Made by a program: the position numbers and the translations under genes. The notes under the pieces are model-generated. The model worked only from the letters and a program-made list of their open reading frames with translations, made no database searches and was not told where the DNA came from. From Hymenobacter mellowenesis (GTDB taxonomy: Bacteria > Bacteroidota > Bacteroidia > Cytophagales > Hymenobacteraceae), in the NCBI RefSeq assembly GCF_030581005.1, contig NZ_JAUQSX010000014.1, forward strand, positions 1 through 64,000: 64,000 nucleotides of DNA, given 5' to 3'. The number at the start of each line of letters is the position of its first letter. Positions within the stretch are counted from its first letter, which is position 1. This document shows, piece by piece, positions 39,366 through 48,809 of this stretch.

Positions 39366-40922
39366 ATGAAGTACTGGATTTCCCTGCTGGGGGCGGCGCT
39401 GGCCGTCGCCCCCAGCTTGGTGTGTGCCCAAAAAAACGCACTTAAGGCCGTGCCGGCCGTTATTTCGGGTGAGTTCACCGGCGTGCCGGACTCGACCACT
39501 GTGGCCATTTTCGAGCCGCTGCCGGGGGTGCCGCTGAGCTACTTTTTCGCCGATGGCCCGAATGAAGCCGCGGTGCGCGGCGGGCGCTTCAGCTACCGGC
39601 TGCGGCACGCCGAAACGGGCTTTGTGCGCTACAGTGGCAAATATGTACCGCGCAACCTGTCGTTTGTGGAGCCGGGCGCGCGCATCACCTTCGCCCTGAA
39701 GCCCGGCGCTGGCAACGCGCCGCCCACGGTGGTTTTCGGGGGCGCCAATGCGGCGGGCAATAACCTGCTGGAGCAGGGCAAGCTCCTAAATGGCGGCCCG
39801 CCCGATGGCAGCCGCATCCGAGCAGCCCTGGCCGGTGCCCCCACGGCCACCGCCGGCCTGGCCGCCTTGGAAGCCGAAGCCGCCACGCCCAAAGCCCTGC
39901 TGATGGCGGCCCTGCGCGAGCACCAAATCAGCCAGCGCTGCTACGACGTGCTCACGGCCGAGGTGGAGCAGCGCGTGCTGTTCTGGGCGGGCCAGGCGCT
40001 GGAGTTTCATTTCCAGAACCCCGCCAAGGCCAACCTGCACCTGCAAATGCCCGACGCCGAAGCCCGCCAGCTAATCCAGGCCCTGTGCGCCCGCTATGCC
40101 CCCACCCTGCCCCGCTACCGTTACTCCGCCCTGGGCAACCTGGGCATTGTGGCGGGGCTGCGCGCGCAGGGTGTGCTGCCCGGCCCCGCGCCCACGGCCC
40201 GCACCTGGGCGGGCCACGCCCCGAAGTTTGAGCAGGTATTCGGCGACTTTGGCCGCTTCGACTACCTGCCGGCCCCCGCACAGGCCAAAGCCGTGGGCGA
40301 CCTGATGCTCACGGCCCTGGCCTTCAGGACCATGAGCCCCGTCGATTTTGCCAAGGTAGCGGCCGACTACCAGCAGCTGTTTCCGGCGAGCCCGTACGCG
40401 CCCCTCATGGCCAAGGCCCTGCCCAAGGAGCCCACAGCGTTGACCAAAGCGGGCCAGAACCAGACCTTTGGCACCCTGGCGGTGGGCGCCCACGCGTTGG
40501 CCTTCGCCCCGGGCCTCGACACGGTGCGGACGCTGGCCGGGCTGGTGCGGCAGCAGTTTGCCGGTCGGCCGGTGTTTGTCGATTTCTGGGCGTCGTGGTG
40601 CGGGCCGTGCATCGCGGAGTTTCGCTACGAGCCAGGCCTGCACGAGTTTGCCAGCAAAAACGGCATTGAAGTGCTGTATATCTCCGTCGACAAAGCCGGC
40701 TTCCGGGAAAAGTGGGCGGCCCTGGCGGCCAAAAACACCCTGCGCGGCGCCCACTACCTGGCCTCGGAGGCCGTGCAGGAATCCCTTAAGTCGGCGGTTC
40801 CTTACCTGCCCACTTACATGATTTTCGACAAGAACGGCCAACTGGTGGAGGCCAGTGCTTACCATCCCAGCGACGGCGAAAAGCTGTATCAGCAGCTGCG
40901 CGAGCGGCTGGGGCTGCGGTAG
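39366..40922 (+). CDS. Secreted thioredoxin-like (TlpA family) protein
   Basis: This 518-residue protein has a signal peptide (SLLGAALAVAPSLVCAQ), a long helical middle and a C-terminal thioredoxin domain with FVDFWASWCGPCIAEF (the CxxC pair is about 412-415). A cis-Pro region (VPYLPTYMIFDKNGQLV) follows. It probably reduces disulfides or delivers redox equivalents in the periplasm. The layout resembles Bacteroidota TlpA-like proteins with an N-terminal DUF4369-type domain. Confidence 0.85.
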   Translation: MKYWISLLGAALAVAPSLVCAQKNALKAVPAVISGEFTGVPDSTTVAIFEPLPGVPLSYFFADGPNEAAVRGGRFSYRLRHAETGFVRYSGKYVPRNLSFVEPGARITFALKPGAGNAPPTVVFGGANAAGNNLLEQGKLLNGGPPDGSRIRAALAGAPTATAGLAALEAEAATPKALLMAALREHQISQRCYDVLTAEVEQRVLFWAGQALEFHFQNPAKANLHLQMPDAEARQLIQALCARYAPTLPRYRYSALGNLGIVAGLRAQGVLPGPAPTARTWAGHAPKFEQVFGDFGRFDYLPAPAQAKAVGDLMLTALAFRTMSPVDFAKVAADYQQLFPASPYAPLMAKALPKEPTALTKAGQNQTFGTLAVGAHALAFAPGLDTVRTLAGLVRQQFAGRPVFVDFWASWCGPCIAEFRYEPGLHEFASKNGIEVLYISVDKAGFREKWAALAAKNTLRGAHYLASEAVQESLKSAVPYLPTYMIFDKNGQLVEASAYHPSDGEKLYQQLRERLGLR

Positions 40923-40944
40923 GGAAAGCGGGCACTGCGGAATA

Positions 40945-41064
40945 AAAACCGCCTGTCATCCTGAGCGTAGCGAAGGACCTTATCAAGCCTGGGCTGAAAG
41001 AATTATTGCAAAATGTTCAAACGTGAGAAGGTCCTTCGCTATGCTCAGGATGACAGGCGGTTTT
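40945..41064. repeat. Long hairpin repeat, host family
   Basis: AAAACCGCCTGTCATCCTGA and the following GCGTAGCGAAGGACC return in reverse complement after a short AT-rich loop. It belongs to the same class as the other GAGCGxAGCGAAG hairpins of this window. Confidence 0.8.
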
Positions 41065-41143
41065 ACAATTTTCTATGCAATCCTGCGGGCCCGGCCGGGG
41101 TCTTTGCCGCTACTTTGCGTTTGCAAACCCCGCCCGCCCACTC

Positions 41144-43231
41144 ATGAAAAACCTTGCCTCCTTCAGCCTGGCCACGGCGCTGGCGCTGGCCGGCTGCACC
41201 AGCACCAAACCGACCACGGTAGCTACTACCGCCGCGCCCGCCGCTCCCACCGAAACCTACCCCAAAGGCGTGGGCCTCGATATGACCGACCTCGACCGCA
41301 CGGTGAACCCCTGCGACGACTTCTACCAGTTTTCGGGCGGCAACTGGCTGCGCAACAACCCCGTGCCGAGCTACGCCAGCAGCTGGGGGCCGCGCAACCT
41401 GCTCGGCAACCGCACCCAGGATTTGCTGCGCAAAATTCTGGAAGATGCGGCGGCCAACCGCGCCGCCACGCCCGGCTCGAACCTGCAGAAAGTGGGCGAC
41501 TTCTACGCGGCGGCCATGGACACGGCGGCCATCGACCGGGCCGGGCTGGCGCCCTTGCAGCCGGAGCTGGACCGCGTGGCCAACATCCGCAGCCTGGCCA
41601 ACCTGCGCACCGAGCTGGTGCATTTGCAGGAAATTGGGGCTAGTCCGTTTTTCCGGGTGGGGGTGGATGTGGACGAGAAAATTAGCTCCCAGTACGCCGT
41701 GCAGCTGGGCCAGGGCGGCCTCACGCTGCCCAACCGCGAGTTCTACTTCAAAACCGATGCCCGCACCGAGAAGGTGAAGGCCGCCTACCGCGCCTACCTG
41801 ACGCAGATGTTCGGCCTGCTGGGCGCGCCGCCCGTGGTAGCCCAACTCGACGCGGCCACCGTGGAGCGCATCGAAACGCGCCTGGCCAAGGCCTCGCGCA
41901 CGCCCGTGGAGCTGCGCGACCCGCAGGCCAACTACAACAAGCTGACCGTGGCCGCTGCCCAGCAGCGCTACCCCGCCCTCGACCTTAAAGGCCTGTTGGC
42001 GGATATGCGCCTGGGCCAGGCCCGGGAGGTCATTATCGGCCAGCCAGCCTTTTTTGACGAGGTGAATGCCGTGCTGAAAACGGAAAGCCTGCCCGACCTG
42101 AAGGTGTACCTGCGCTGGCACCTGCTGCGCTCGGTGGCCGGCGCCCTGCCCACGTCCTACGCCGACGCGGCCTTCCGCTACGCCCAGGCCCAGAGCGGCG
42201 CCAAGCAGCAGGCGCCCCGCTGGAAGCGCATGCAGGCCGCCACCGACAACTACCTCGGCGAGGCGTTTGGGCAGCTCTACGTGGACCAGGCCTTCCCGCC
42301 CGCCGCCAAGGCCAAGGCCTTGGAAATGGTGACCAACATCAAGGCCAGCATGGCCGAGCACATCCAGACCAACACCTGGATGAGCGCACCCACCAAGGCC
42401 GAAGCCCTGAAAAAGCTGAATGCCCTGCGCGTGAAAATCGGCTACCCCGACGTGTGGAGGGACTATTCGGCCCTACCCATCTCCCGCGATTCGTACCTGA
42501 AAAACCTGCTGGCCGCCCGCCTCTGGGAAAGCCGGCGCGAGGCCGCCCACCTGGGCCAGCCCATCGACCGCAACGAGTGGACCATGACGCCGCCCACCAT
42601 TAACGCCTACTACAACCCGGCGCTGAACGAAATCGTGTTTCCGGCGGGCTACCTGCAGCCGCCCTTCTTCGACCCCCAGGCCGACGATGCCATCAACTAC
42701 GGGGCCATTGGCGGGGTGATGGGCCACGAAATGACCCACGGCTTCGACGACCAGGGCCGGCAGTACGACTCGCAGGGCAACCTGCGCGACTGGTGGAACC
42801 CGGCCGACGCGGCCGAGTTCACGAAGCGCGCCGCCGTGGTGGGCCGCCAGTACGACGCCTTCTCGCCCCTCGACTCGGTGCACGTGAACGGGCAGCTGAC
42901 GATGGGCGAAAACCTGGCCGATTTTGCCGGCCTCACGGTGGTGTACGGCGCGCTTGAGAAGCAGCTCCGGCAGCGCTACGGCACCGGCCCGCGCCCGAAG
43001 TACGACGGCTTCACGCCCGAGCAGCGCTACTTCCTGAGCTGGGCCCAGCTGCGCCGCACCAACATCCGCCCGGAGGCTCTGCGCCAGCAAATTGCCACCG
43101 ACCCGCACTCGCCCGGCCAGTACCGCACCATTGGCCCGCTGATGAACATGCCGCAGTTTCAGGCGGCGTTTGGGTGCCAGGAGGGGAACAAGATGGTGCG
43201 GAAGCCGGCCGACAGGGCAGTGATTTGGTAG
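41144..43231 (+). CDS. M13-family zinc metallopeptidase (PepO/neprilysin-like)
   Basis: This protein has 695 residues from ATG 41144. A lipoprotein signal ends in LALAGC. The N-terminal part begins with VNPCDDFYQFSGGNWL, the usual M13 start. The zinc site is VMGHEMTHGFDDQG (about 525-538) with ENLADFAG (about 588) giving the third ligand. The C-terminus KMVRKPADRAVIW is the conserved ending. It would degrade peptides in the periplasm or at the surface. Confidence 0.93.
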   Translation: MKNLASFSLATALALAGCTSTKPTTVATTAAPAAPTETYPKGVGLDMTDLDRTVNPCDDFYQFSGGNWLRNNPVPSYASSWGPRNLLGNRTQDLLRKILEDAAANRAATPGSNLQKVGDFYAAAMDTAAIDRAGLAPLQPELDRVANIRSLANLRTELVHLQEIGASPFFRVGVDVDEKISSQYAVQLGQGGLTLPNREFYFKTDARTEKVKAAYRAYLTQMFGLLGAPPVVAQLDAATVERIETRLAKASRTPVELRDPQANYNKLTVAAAQQRYPALDLKGLLADMRLGQAREVIIGQPAFFDEVNAVLKTESLPDLKVYLRWHLLRSVAGALPTSYADAAFRYAQAQSGAKQQAPRWKRMQAATDNYLGEAFGQLYVDQAFPPAAKAKALEMVTNIKASMAEHIQTNTWMSAPTKAEALKKLNALRVKIGYPDVWRDYSALPISRDSYLKNLLAARLWESRREAAHLGQPIDRNEWTMTPPTINAYYNPALNEIVFPAGYLQPPFFDPQADDAINYGAIGGVMGHEMTHGFDDQGRQYDSQGNLRDWWNPADAAEFTKRAAVVGRQYDAFSPLDSVHVNGQLTMGENLADFAGLTVVYGALEKQLRQRYGTGPRPKYDGFTPEQRYFLSWAQLRRTNIRPEALRQQIATDPHSPGQYRTIGPLMNMPQFQAAFGCQEGNKMVRKPADRAVIW

Positions 43232-43279
43232 TAGGGCGGCCGTAGCGCGGACTTTGTAGTCCGCGCCTCCTATGGGTCG

Positions 43280-43316
43280 GCAAGAAACCCCGGGACTCAG
43301 GCGTCGGGGTTTCTTT
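43280..43316 (+). terminator. Intrinsic terminator after the M13 gene
   Basis: AAGAAACCCC pairs with GGGGTTTCTT, with T residues following. Confidence 0.75.
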
Positions 43317-43372
43317 ATGCGGCTATATTTAAACCAGCATTCTACCGATGGCGTGCCGTTACTCACAGCATA

Positions 43373-45070
43373 ATGAAGCACTTCTTCTTTTTGATGCAGT
43401 GCGGCCCCGTGGCTGGGCTGTTGTTGATTCTGCTGTGGCTGGCGGGGCCGGCGGCGCGGGCCCAGGCGCCGGCCTGGCAGACGGCGATGGCCGCAGGCCA
43501 GAGCAGCGGCCAATACTCCCGAACGCCAAAAACAGCCACTGATGCCAATGGCAATATTTATGTGGCGGGCGATTTTGTGGGCACGGTCACTTTTGGAGCA
43601 ATCAGCCTAACAAGTGCCGGAAGCAACGATGTTTTTGTAGCCAAGTGGGACCCTCTTGCGGCTCGCTTTCTCTGGGCGCAACGGGCGGGTGGCGCTGGCT
43701 ATGACCATTGCAACGGACTAGCAACGACCGGCACAAGCGTGTACCTGACCGGTTACTTCATGAGTACTACCTGTAATTTCGGCAGCACGGCCTTGCTGAA
43801 CGCCGGAGATAGGGACGGTTTTTTGACAAAACTCACCGATATGGGTACCTCTGGCACCATTTCCTGGGCCAAGCAGCTAGGAGGGGCCGGCTTCGACGAA
43901 GCCTTTAACGTGGTAGCCAGCGGAGCCAACGTTTATGTGACGGGCGAGTTTGCAGGCCAGGTAGCGTTTGGCAGCTTTTCCCTGGCCAGCTACGGCTTGG
44001 ACGATGGGTATGTGGCTAAACTCACCGACGCGGGCACCACCGCATCGTTTGTGTGGGTGCAGGCTATTCAGGGGGGTGGCTCCGACGGCGGCACCGCGTT
44101 GGCACTCAACGGAACCAGCTTGTACGTGGCCGGGTATTTTTCCGGTTCGGCCCAATGCGGCGGTTACGGTGGCCTGGGCCTGAACAGCAGCGGCAACGCC
44201 GACGTGTTCGTGGCCAAACTGGTTGATGCGGGTAGTACCGGTGGCTTTGAGTGGGCCAGGTCCGGCGGAGGCCCTTCCGACGACAAGCCACACGATATCG
44301 CCGTTGAGGGCACCAACGTCTACGTGGCTGGTCAATACGAAGGAGGCCCGCCGCGCTTCGGTTTAACCACGCTGCCCGTTGGCACTTGGAACAGCATTTT
44401 TGTTGCCAAGCTGACCGACAACGGCGCCCGCACCGGCTTTACGTGGGCCTGGGGAGCGGGGGGCAGTAACGGCCAAAGCGACGCCCTGGCCCTGGTCGCG
44501 AGGGGACCATATGTGTATGCAGCGGGATACTTTAGCGGTACCATTACCCTGGGCACCACCACCCTGACGGGTGGCATGTTCTTATGCAAGCTCGTGGACG
44601 CGGGCAGTAGCTACAGCTTTGCCTGGGCCCAATCAACCGATGCAGCGGGAGCAACGGCGCTGGCCTTATTCGGCAATCGGCTGTACGTAGCCGGTGCTCT
44701 TCCCACTACTACGGCCTTCGGGTCGTTGATTGTGCCAAACACAGGAACCACACCGTTGGGTTTCCTGGCCTCCCTCACCGACCCCGCCCTCACGGCCACC
44801 ACAGCGGCCTGGGGCACCTTGAGCTTCTCGCTGGCGCCCAACCCGGCCCACACTGCCACCACCGTGCAGCTGCCCGCCGTGCCTGCCGCCCCCGCCGCCA
44901 TCCTCACCCTGACCGATGCGCTGGGCCGTCTCGTGCACACCGAAACCCTGCCCCTGCCCGCCACCGGCCTGCGCCATGCGCTCGACCTGAAGGGCTTGGC
45001 GCCGGGCGTGTATGCCGTGCAAGTGCGGGCCGGCGCGGTAACGGCCACCCAGCGCTTGGTGGTAGAGTAG
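43373..45070 (+). CDS. Secreted beta-propeller-like protein with T9SS sorting domain
   Basis: This 565-residue protein has an N-terminal signal (LLLILLWLAGPAARAQA). It carries about seven similar repeats of the form VYVAGYFSGTxxxG with VAKLTDAG, as in SBBP-type propeller repeats. The last 75 residues (LSFSLAPNPAHTATTVQLPA to the final RLVVE) form the T9SS type A sorting domain. It would be exported by the type IX system and fixed to or released from the cell surface. Confidence 0.88.
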   Translation: MKHFFFLMQCGPVAGLLLILLWLAGPAARAQAPAWQTAMAAGQSSGQYSRTPKTATDANGNIYVAGDFVGTVTFGAISLTSAGSNDVFVAKWDPLAARFLWAQRAGGAGYDHCNGLATTGTSVYLTGYFMSTTCNFGSTALLNAGDRDGFLTKLTDMGTSGTISWAKQLGGAGFDEAFNVVASGANVYVTGEFAGQVAFGSFSLASYGLDDGYVAKLTDAGTTASFVWVQAIQGGGSDGGTALALNGTSLYVAGYFSGSAQCGGYGGLGLNSSGNADVFVAKLVDAGSTGGFEWARSGGGPSDDKPHDIAVEGTNVYVAGQYEGGPPRFGLTTLPVGTWNSIFVAKLTDNGARTGFTWAWGAGGSNGQSDALALVARGPYVYAAGYFSGTITLGTTTLTGGMFLCKLVDAGSSYSFAWAQSTDAAGATALALFGNRLYVAGALPTTTAFGSLIVPNTGTTPLGFLASLTDPALTATTAAWGTLSFSLAPNPAHTATTVQLPAVPAAPAAILTLTDALGRLVHTETLPLPATGLRHALDLKGLAPGVYAVQVRAGAVTATQRLVVE

Positions 45071-45110
45071 CCGGCGCCACGAATTCCGTCGACATCAATT
45101 CTTAAAAATC

Positions 45111-45143
45111 AAAAAGCCGCTTCATTGGCGATGAAGCGACTTT
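45111..45143. terminator. Bidirectional terminator
   Basis: AAAAGCCGCTTCAT pairs with ATGAAGCGACTTTT. It separates the T9SS protein gene from the leftward aromatic operon. Confidence 0.75.
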
Positions 45144-45207
45144 TCTATTGAAGCAAAGTTTAATGTTGGTACAACAGCCCGGCCCAAAGTTCTAGATTGG
45201 CACAAAA

Positions 45208-46302
45208 CTACCCTTCCATCACTTTATTCTGGCGGTTGATGGATTCCAAATGTACCGCCGCCAGGTATTGCTCCACAAATTCCCGGGTGAGGCCGACGGA
45301 CGAGCCTTGGCGCTGGGCGCGTTCCAGCACCTCGTTCCAGCGGTTGGTTTGGAGGATGGTGATGTCGTTTTCCTTCTTGTAAAGGCCGATTTTCTCGGCC
45401 ACGGCCATGCGGCGACCCAGCAGCTGCATCATCTCGGCGTCGAGCTGGTTGATTTGCTCGCGCAGGCCGCTCAGGGCCGAGAGGAACTCCTGTTCGTTGG
45501 TGGTTTCGTGGCGCCACACCAAGCCTTCGATGAGGTCGCGCAGCACCTCGGGCGTGATTTGCTGCCTGGCGTCGCTCCAGGCATTATCCGGGTCAATGTG
45601 GCTTTCCATCATGTTGCCGTCGAAGCCCAGGTTCAGGGCCTGCTGGGCCACGGCGGCCAGCGTGTCGCGCCGGCCGCAAATGTGGCTGGGGTCGCAGAGC
45701 AGCGGCATTTCGGGCAGCCGGCGCTTCATCTCGATGGGCAGGTGCCACATCGGGGCGTTGCGGAAATCGGTGTTGCCGTAGCTCGAAAAGCCCCGGTGGA
45801 TGAGGCCGATTTGCTTCAGGCCGGCTTTCTGCAGGCGCTCCACGGCGCCCACCCACAGCTCCAGTTCGGGGTGAATGGGGTTTTTCACCAGCACCGGCAC
45901 GTCGACGCCGCGCAGCACGTTGGCAATTTCCTGCACCGAAAACGGGTTGCCGGTGGTGCGCGCACCCACCCACAGAATGTCGATGCCGAAGGCCAGGCAG
46001 TCTTCCACGTGCTTGGCGGTGGCTACTTCCACGGCCGTGGGCAGGCCGGTCAGCTCACTGGCGCGCTTCAGCCAGGGCAGGCCCTTGGTGCCCACGCCCT
46101 CGAAGCCGCCGGGCTTGGTGCGGGGCTTCCAGATGCCGGCGCGCAGGGCCTGCACCTTACCGGTGGCTGCCAGGCGCTGGCAGGTTTCGAGCACCTGCTC
46201 CTCGGTTTCGGCCGAGCACGGCCCGGCGATGAGAAAGGGCTTGTCGTCGGGCTGACGGTTGAATAAGGCGGATTTCATGGCGGGGATGGCGGATGGATTC
46301 AT
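45208..46302 (-). CDS. Bifunctional DAHP synthase / chorismate mutase
   Basis: This 364-residue protein uses ATG 46302; a longer reading would be encoded by the hairpin repeat. The first 255 residues are a class Ibeta (KDSA-like) DAHP synthase: LIAGPCSAE, IWKPRTKPGGFEG, ILWVGARTTGNPF and CDPSHICGRRD. The last 90 residues (LSALSGLREQINQLDAEMMQ) are an AroQ chorismate mutase. It makes DAHP from PEP and erythrose-4-phosphate and converts chorismate to prephenate. It is the last gene of the pheA operon. Confidence 0.93.
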   Translation of the reverse strand: MNPSAIPAMKSALFNRQPDDKPFLIAGPCSAETEEQVLETCQRLAATGKVQALRAGIWKPRTKPGGFEGVGTKGLPWLKRASELTGLPTAVEVATAKHVEDCLAFGIDILWVGARTTGNPFSVQEIANVLRGVDVPVLVKNPIHPELELWVGAVERLQKAGLKQIGLIHRGFSSYGNTDFRNAPMWHLPIEMKRRLPEMPLLCDPSHICGRRDTLAAVAQQALNLGFDGNMMESHIDPDNAWSDARQQITPEVLRDLIEGLVWRHETTNEQEFLSALSGLREQINQLDAEMMQLLGRRMAVAEKIGLYKKENDITILQTNRWNEVLERAQRQGSSVGLTREFVEQYLAAVHLESINRQNKVMEG

Positions 46303-46318
46303 GGGAATTAGTGGTAAG

Positions 46319-46417
46319 GTCATGTCGAGCGCAGCCGAGACATCTCGCATACCGAAGTAATTATTTTGATTGGATTAGTGAAAGCACGCGAGATGTCTCG
46401 GCTGCGCTTGACATGAC
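46319..46417. repeat. Long hairpin repeat, host family
   Basis: GTCATGTCGAGCGCAGCCGA and ATCTCGC on the left pair with GCGAGAT and TCGGCTGCGCTTGACATGAC on the right. It lies between tyrA and the DAHP synthase gene. Confidence 0.8.
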
Positions 46418-46436
46418 GTTCTTGAAAGTCGTTGCG

Positions 46437-47282
46437 CTAAGGCAGAATTTTGCGAATGTGGTTAGCCTGCTGAATTTGCCGGGTGAGGCCGTCGTAATCT
46501 TCCCGCGCCAGCAGTTCGCGGAAGTGCTGCAGCTGATGCAAATGCTCATCGAGCACATCGAGCACGTTCGGGCGGTTTTGGCGAAAGATGGGCACCCACA
46601 TGGCCGGTGAGCTTTTGGCCAGGCGCACCGTGGACGCAAACCCGCCGCTGGCCAAATCGAAGATGCGCTGCTCCTCTTTCTCCTTTTCCAGCACCGTGAG
46701 CGCCAGCGCAAACGAGGTGATGTGCGAGATGTGCGACACGTAAGCCGTGTGCAAATCATGCGCCGCCGCATCGAGGTACAGCAGCCGCATAGGCAGCGCC
46801 TGCAACAGCTTTTCGACCAGCTGCACGGCGTCGGGGTCGCTGTGCTCGGTGTCGCACAGCACCACTGTTTTACCATCGAACAGGCCCTGCACGGCCGCAT
46901 CGGGCCCCGAATACTCGGTGCCGGCCATGGGGTGCACCGCCACAAAGCGGCCCCGGCGCGGGTGCCCGGCCACGGCCGCCAGCAGCGCCTGCTTGGTCGA
47001 GCCCACGTCAATTACCACCTGCTGCGGGCCGGCGGCATCGAGTACGGCGGGCAGCACGGTCAGCATAGCATCCATCGGCACGGCCACCACCACCAAATCG
47101 GCCTGCGCCACGGCCGCAGCCAGGTCGGGTTCGATTTTATCGACCAAGCCCAGCTCTAGGGCGCGGCGCGCGTGGGCCGGGCTTTGCTCCACTCCAATGA
47201 AGCGCCGGGCCAGCCCGTGCTGCCGCAGGCTGAGGGCGAGCGAACCGCCGATGAGGCCAAGGCCGATGATGGTGACGTTCAT
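46437..47282 (-). CDS. tyrA: Prephenate dehydrogenase
   Basis: This 281-residue protein has an N-terminal Rossmann motif GLGLIGGSLALSL (residues 7-19), the substrate region HPMAGTEYSGP (about 117-127) and the helical C-terminal dimer domain (AAAHDLHTAYVSHISHITSF). It oxidises prephenate to 4-hydroxyphenylpyruvate in tyrosine synthesis. No ACT domain is present. It follows the aminotransferase in the same operon. Confidence 0.93.
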   Translation of the reverse strand: MNVTIIGLGLIGGSLALSLRQHGLARRFIGVEQSPAHARRALELGLVDKIEPDLAAAVAQADLVVVAVPMDAMLTVLPAVLDAAGPQQVVIDVGSTKQALLAAVAGHPRRGRFVAVHPMAGTEYSGPDAAVQGLFDGKTVVLCDTEHSDPDAVQLVEKLLQALPMRLLYLDAAAHDLHTAYVSHISHITSFALALTVLEKEKEEQRIFDLASGGFASTVRLAKSSPAMWVPIFRQNRPNVLDVLDEHLHQLQHFRELLAREDYDGLTRQIQQANHIRKILP

Positions 47283-47320
47283 GGAAAAGGGTTATGTTTT
47301 GAGGGTTGAGTTATTAGGCG

Positions 47321-47425
47321 GTCATGTCGAGCTTGCCGAGACATCTCGCGTGAGGTAGCCACTCAATCGTGAAATCAGTTTTAATTACTTCGGCACGCGA
47401 GATGTCTCGGCAAGCTCGACATGAC
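47321..47425. repeat. Long hairpin repeat that overlaps a coding end
   Basis: GTCATGTCGAGCTTGCCGAG pairs with CTCGGCAAGCTCGACATGAC. Its right arm encodes the last residues of the aminotransferase (HVELAETSRV). Confidence 0.8.
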
Positions 47426-48611
47426 CATTCTGCTCGTTGTCATGTGGTTCAGATATGCCTTGCACCCGCGCCAGCGCCTCGCGCAGCACGCTTTCCGGCT
47501 GGCAAAGGCTGGCCCGCACGTAGCTCTGCCCGTTGCTGCCGAAAATACCGCCCGGCGTGATGAACACCCGCGCCCGGGCCAGCACGGCATCGCTCAGGGC
47601 GTAGCCGTCGGCAAAGCCAGCCGGCACGGCGGCCCAGATGAACAGGCCCACCTGGCCCGGAGCCGGCGCGCAACCCAGGGCGCGCAGCAGCTCCAGCACC
47701 AGCGCGCGGCGGGCGCGGTAGGTGGCGTTCAGCTCCCGAAACCAGTCGTCGCCCAGCGCCAGGGCCGCTACCGCCGCCTGCTGCACTGGCAGAAACATAC
47801 CCGAATCCATGTTGCTTTTGAAGCGCAGTACGTCTGCAATGAGGTCGGCGCGGCCGCAGAGCATCCCCACGCGCCAGCCGGCCAGGTTGTGGCTCTTGCT
47901 GAGCGAATTCAGCTCCAGGGCCACCTCGCGGGCACCGGGCACGGCCAGCAAACTCACGGGCGGCGTTTCATTCAGGATGAAGCCATATGGGTTGTCATGC
48001 ACCAGCAAAATGCCGTGGGCTTTGGCAAAAGCCACCAGCCGCATCAGAAACGCCACATCGGCCGAAGCACCGGTGGGCATGTGCGGGTAGTTCACCAGCA
48101 TCATTTTGACTCGGGAGAGGTCGGTTTGGGCCAGCGCCTCCAAATCGGGCAGCCAGCCGGCGGCGGCCGTGAGGTCGTATTCGCGCACCTCGGCCCCGCT
48201 GATTTCGGCCACGGCGCGGTAGGTCGGGTAGCCAGGATTGGGGATGAGCACGGCGTCGCCGGCCTCCAGAAAGGTCATGGCGATGTGCATGAGGCCTTCC
48301 TTCGAGCCCAGCAGCGGCAGAATTTCGCTGGCCGGGTCCAGCGCCACGCCGTAGTGGCGCTGGTAGAATTCGGCCATGGCGCCGCGCAGGGCGGGCGTGC
48401 CTTGGTATCCCTGGTAGCCGTGGGCATTGGGCAGCGCAACGCTGGCCGCCAGGGCGGCCGTCACGCTGGGGTGCGGCGGCAAATCAGGGCTGCCGATGCC
48501 GAGGTTGATGATGTTGGCGCCGGCTGCGTTGAGGGCCGCCAGTTCGCGCAGCTTGCGCGAGAAATAGTACTCGCCGGTGTGGGCCAGGCGGCTGGCAATG
48601 GGAATATGCAT
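47385..48611 (-). CDS. PLP-dependent aromatic/aspartate-type aminotransferase
   Basis: This protein has 408 residues from ATG 48611. It is a fold-type I aminotransferase: NLGIGSPDLPPHPSV, NPGYPTYRAVAE, NYPHMPTGA, VHDNPYG, and the PLP lysine in SLSKSHNLAGWRVG. In this operon it most likely transaminates phenylpyruvate and hydroxyphenylpyruvate or prephenate. The last 12 or so residues come from the hairpin repeat, so the C-terminus was extended by repeat insertion. Confidence 0.88.
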   Translation of the reverse strand: MHIPIASRLAHTGEYYFSRKLRELAALNAAGANIINLGIGSPDLPPHPSVTAALAASVALPNAHGYQGYQGTPALRGAMAEFYQRHYGVALDPASEILPLLGSKEGLMHIAMTFLEAGDAVLIPNPGYPTYRAVAEISGAEVREYDLTAAAGWLPDLEALAQTDLSRVKMMLVNYPHMPTGASADVAFLMRLVAFAKAHGILLVHDNPYGFILNETPPVSLLAVPGAREVALELNSLSKSHNLAGWRVGMLCGRADLIADVLRFKSNMDSGMFLPVQQAAVAALALGDDWFRELNATYRARRALVLELLRALGCAPAPGQVGLFIWAAVPAGFADGYALSDAVLARARVFITPGGIFGSNGQSYVRASLCQPESVLREALARVQGISEPHDNEQNGHVELAETSRVPK

Positions 48612-48639
48612 GGTCTCTTCTGTCATTGCGAGTGTATCT

Positions 48640-48809
48640 GTCATTGCGAGCGTAGCGAAGCAATCCGTCCTTTTCCAGCGACCAACTTAGAGTTGTGATG
48701 AAGCTTGGCTTGCGGAGCCCTGCTTGTATTGAAAATCTTTGTCATATATCAAGCCGGTCACATCTACAGGACGGATTGCCGCGTTCCACTGCGTTCCGCT
48801 CGCAATGAC
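48640..48809. repeat. Long hairpin repeat overlapping the pheA end
   Basis: TCATTGCGAGCGTAGCGAAG with CAATCCGTCCT is mirrored by AGGACGGATTG and CGCTCGCAATGA. The distal arm provides the final codons of pheA. Confidence 0.7.

Noticed and set aside
41063..42361. Long leftward ORF opposite the M13 peptidase
   Set aside because: Its composition is shadow-like and the rightward frame has the full set of M13 motifs.
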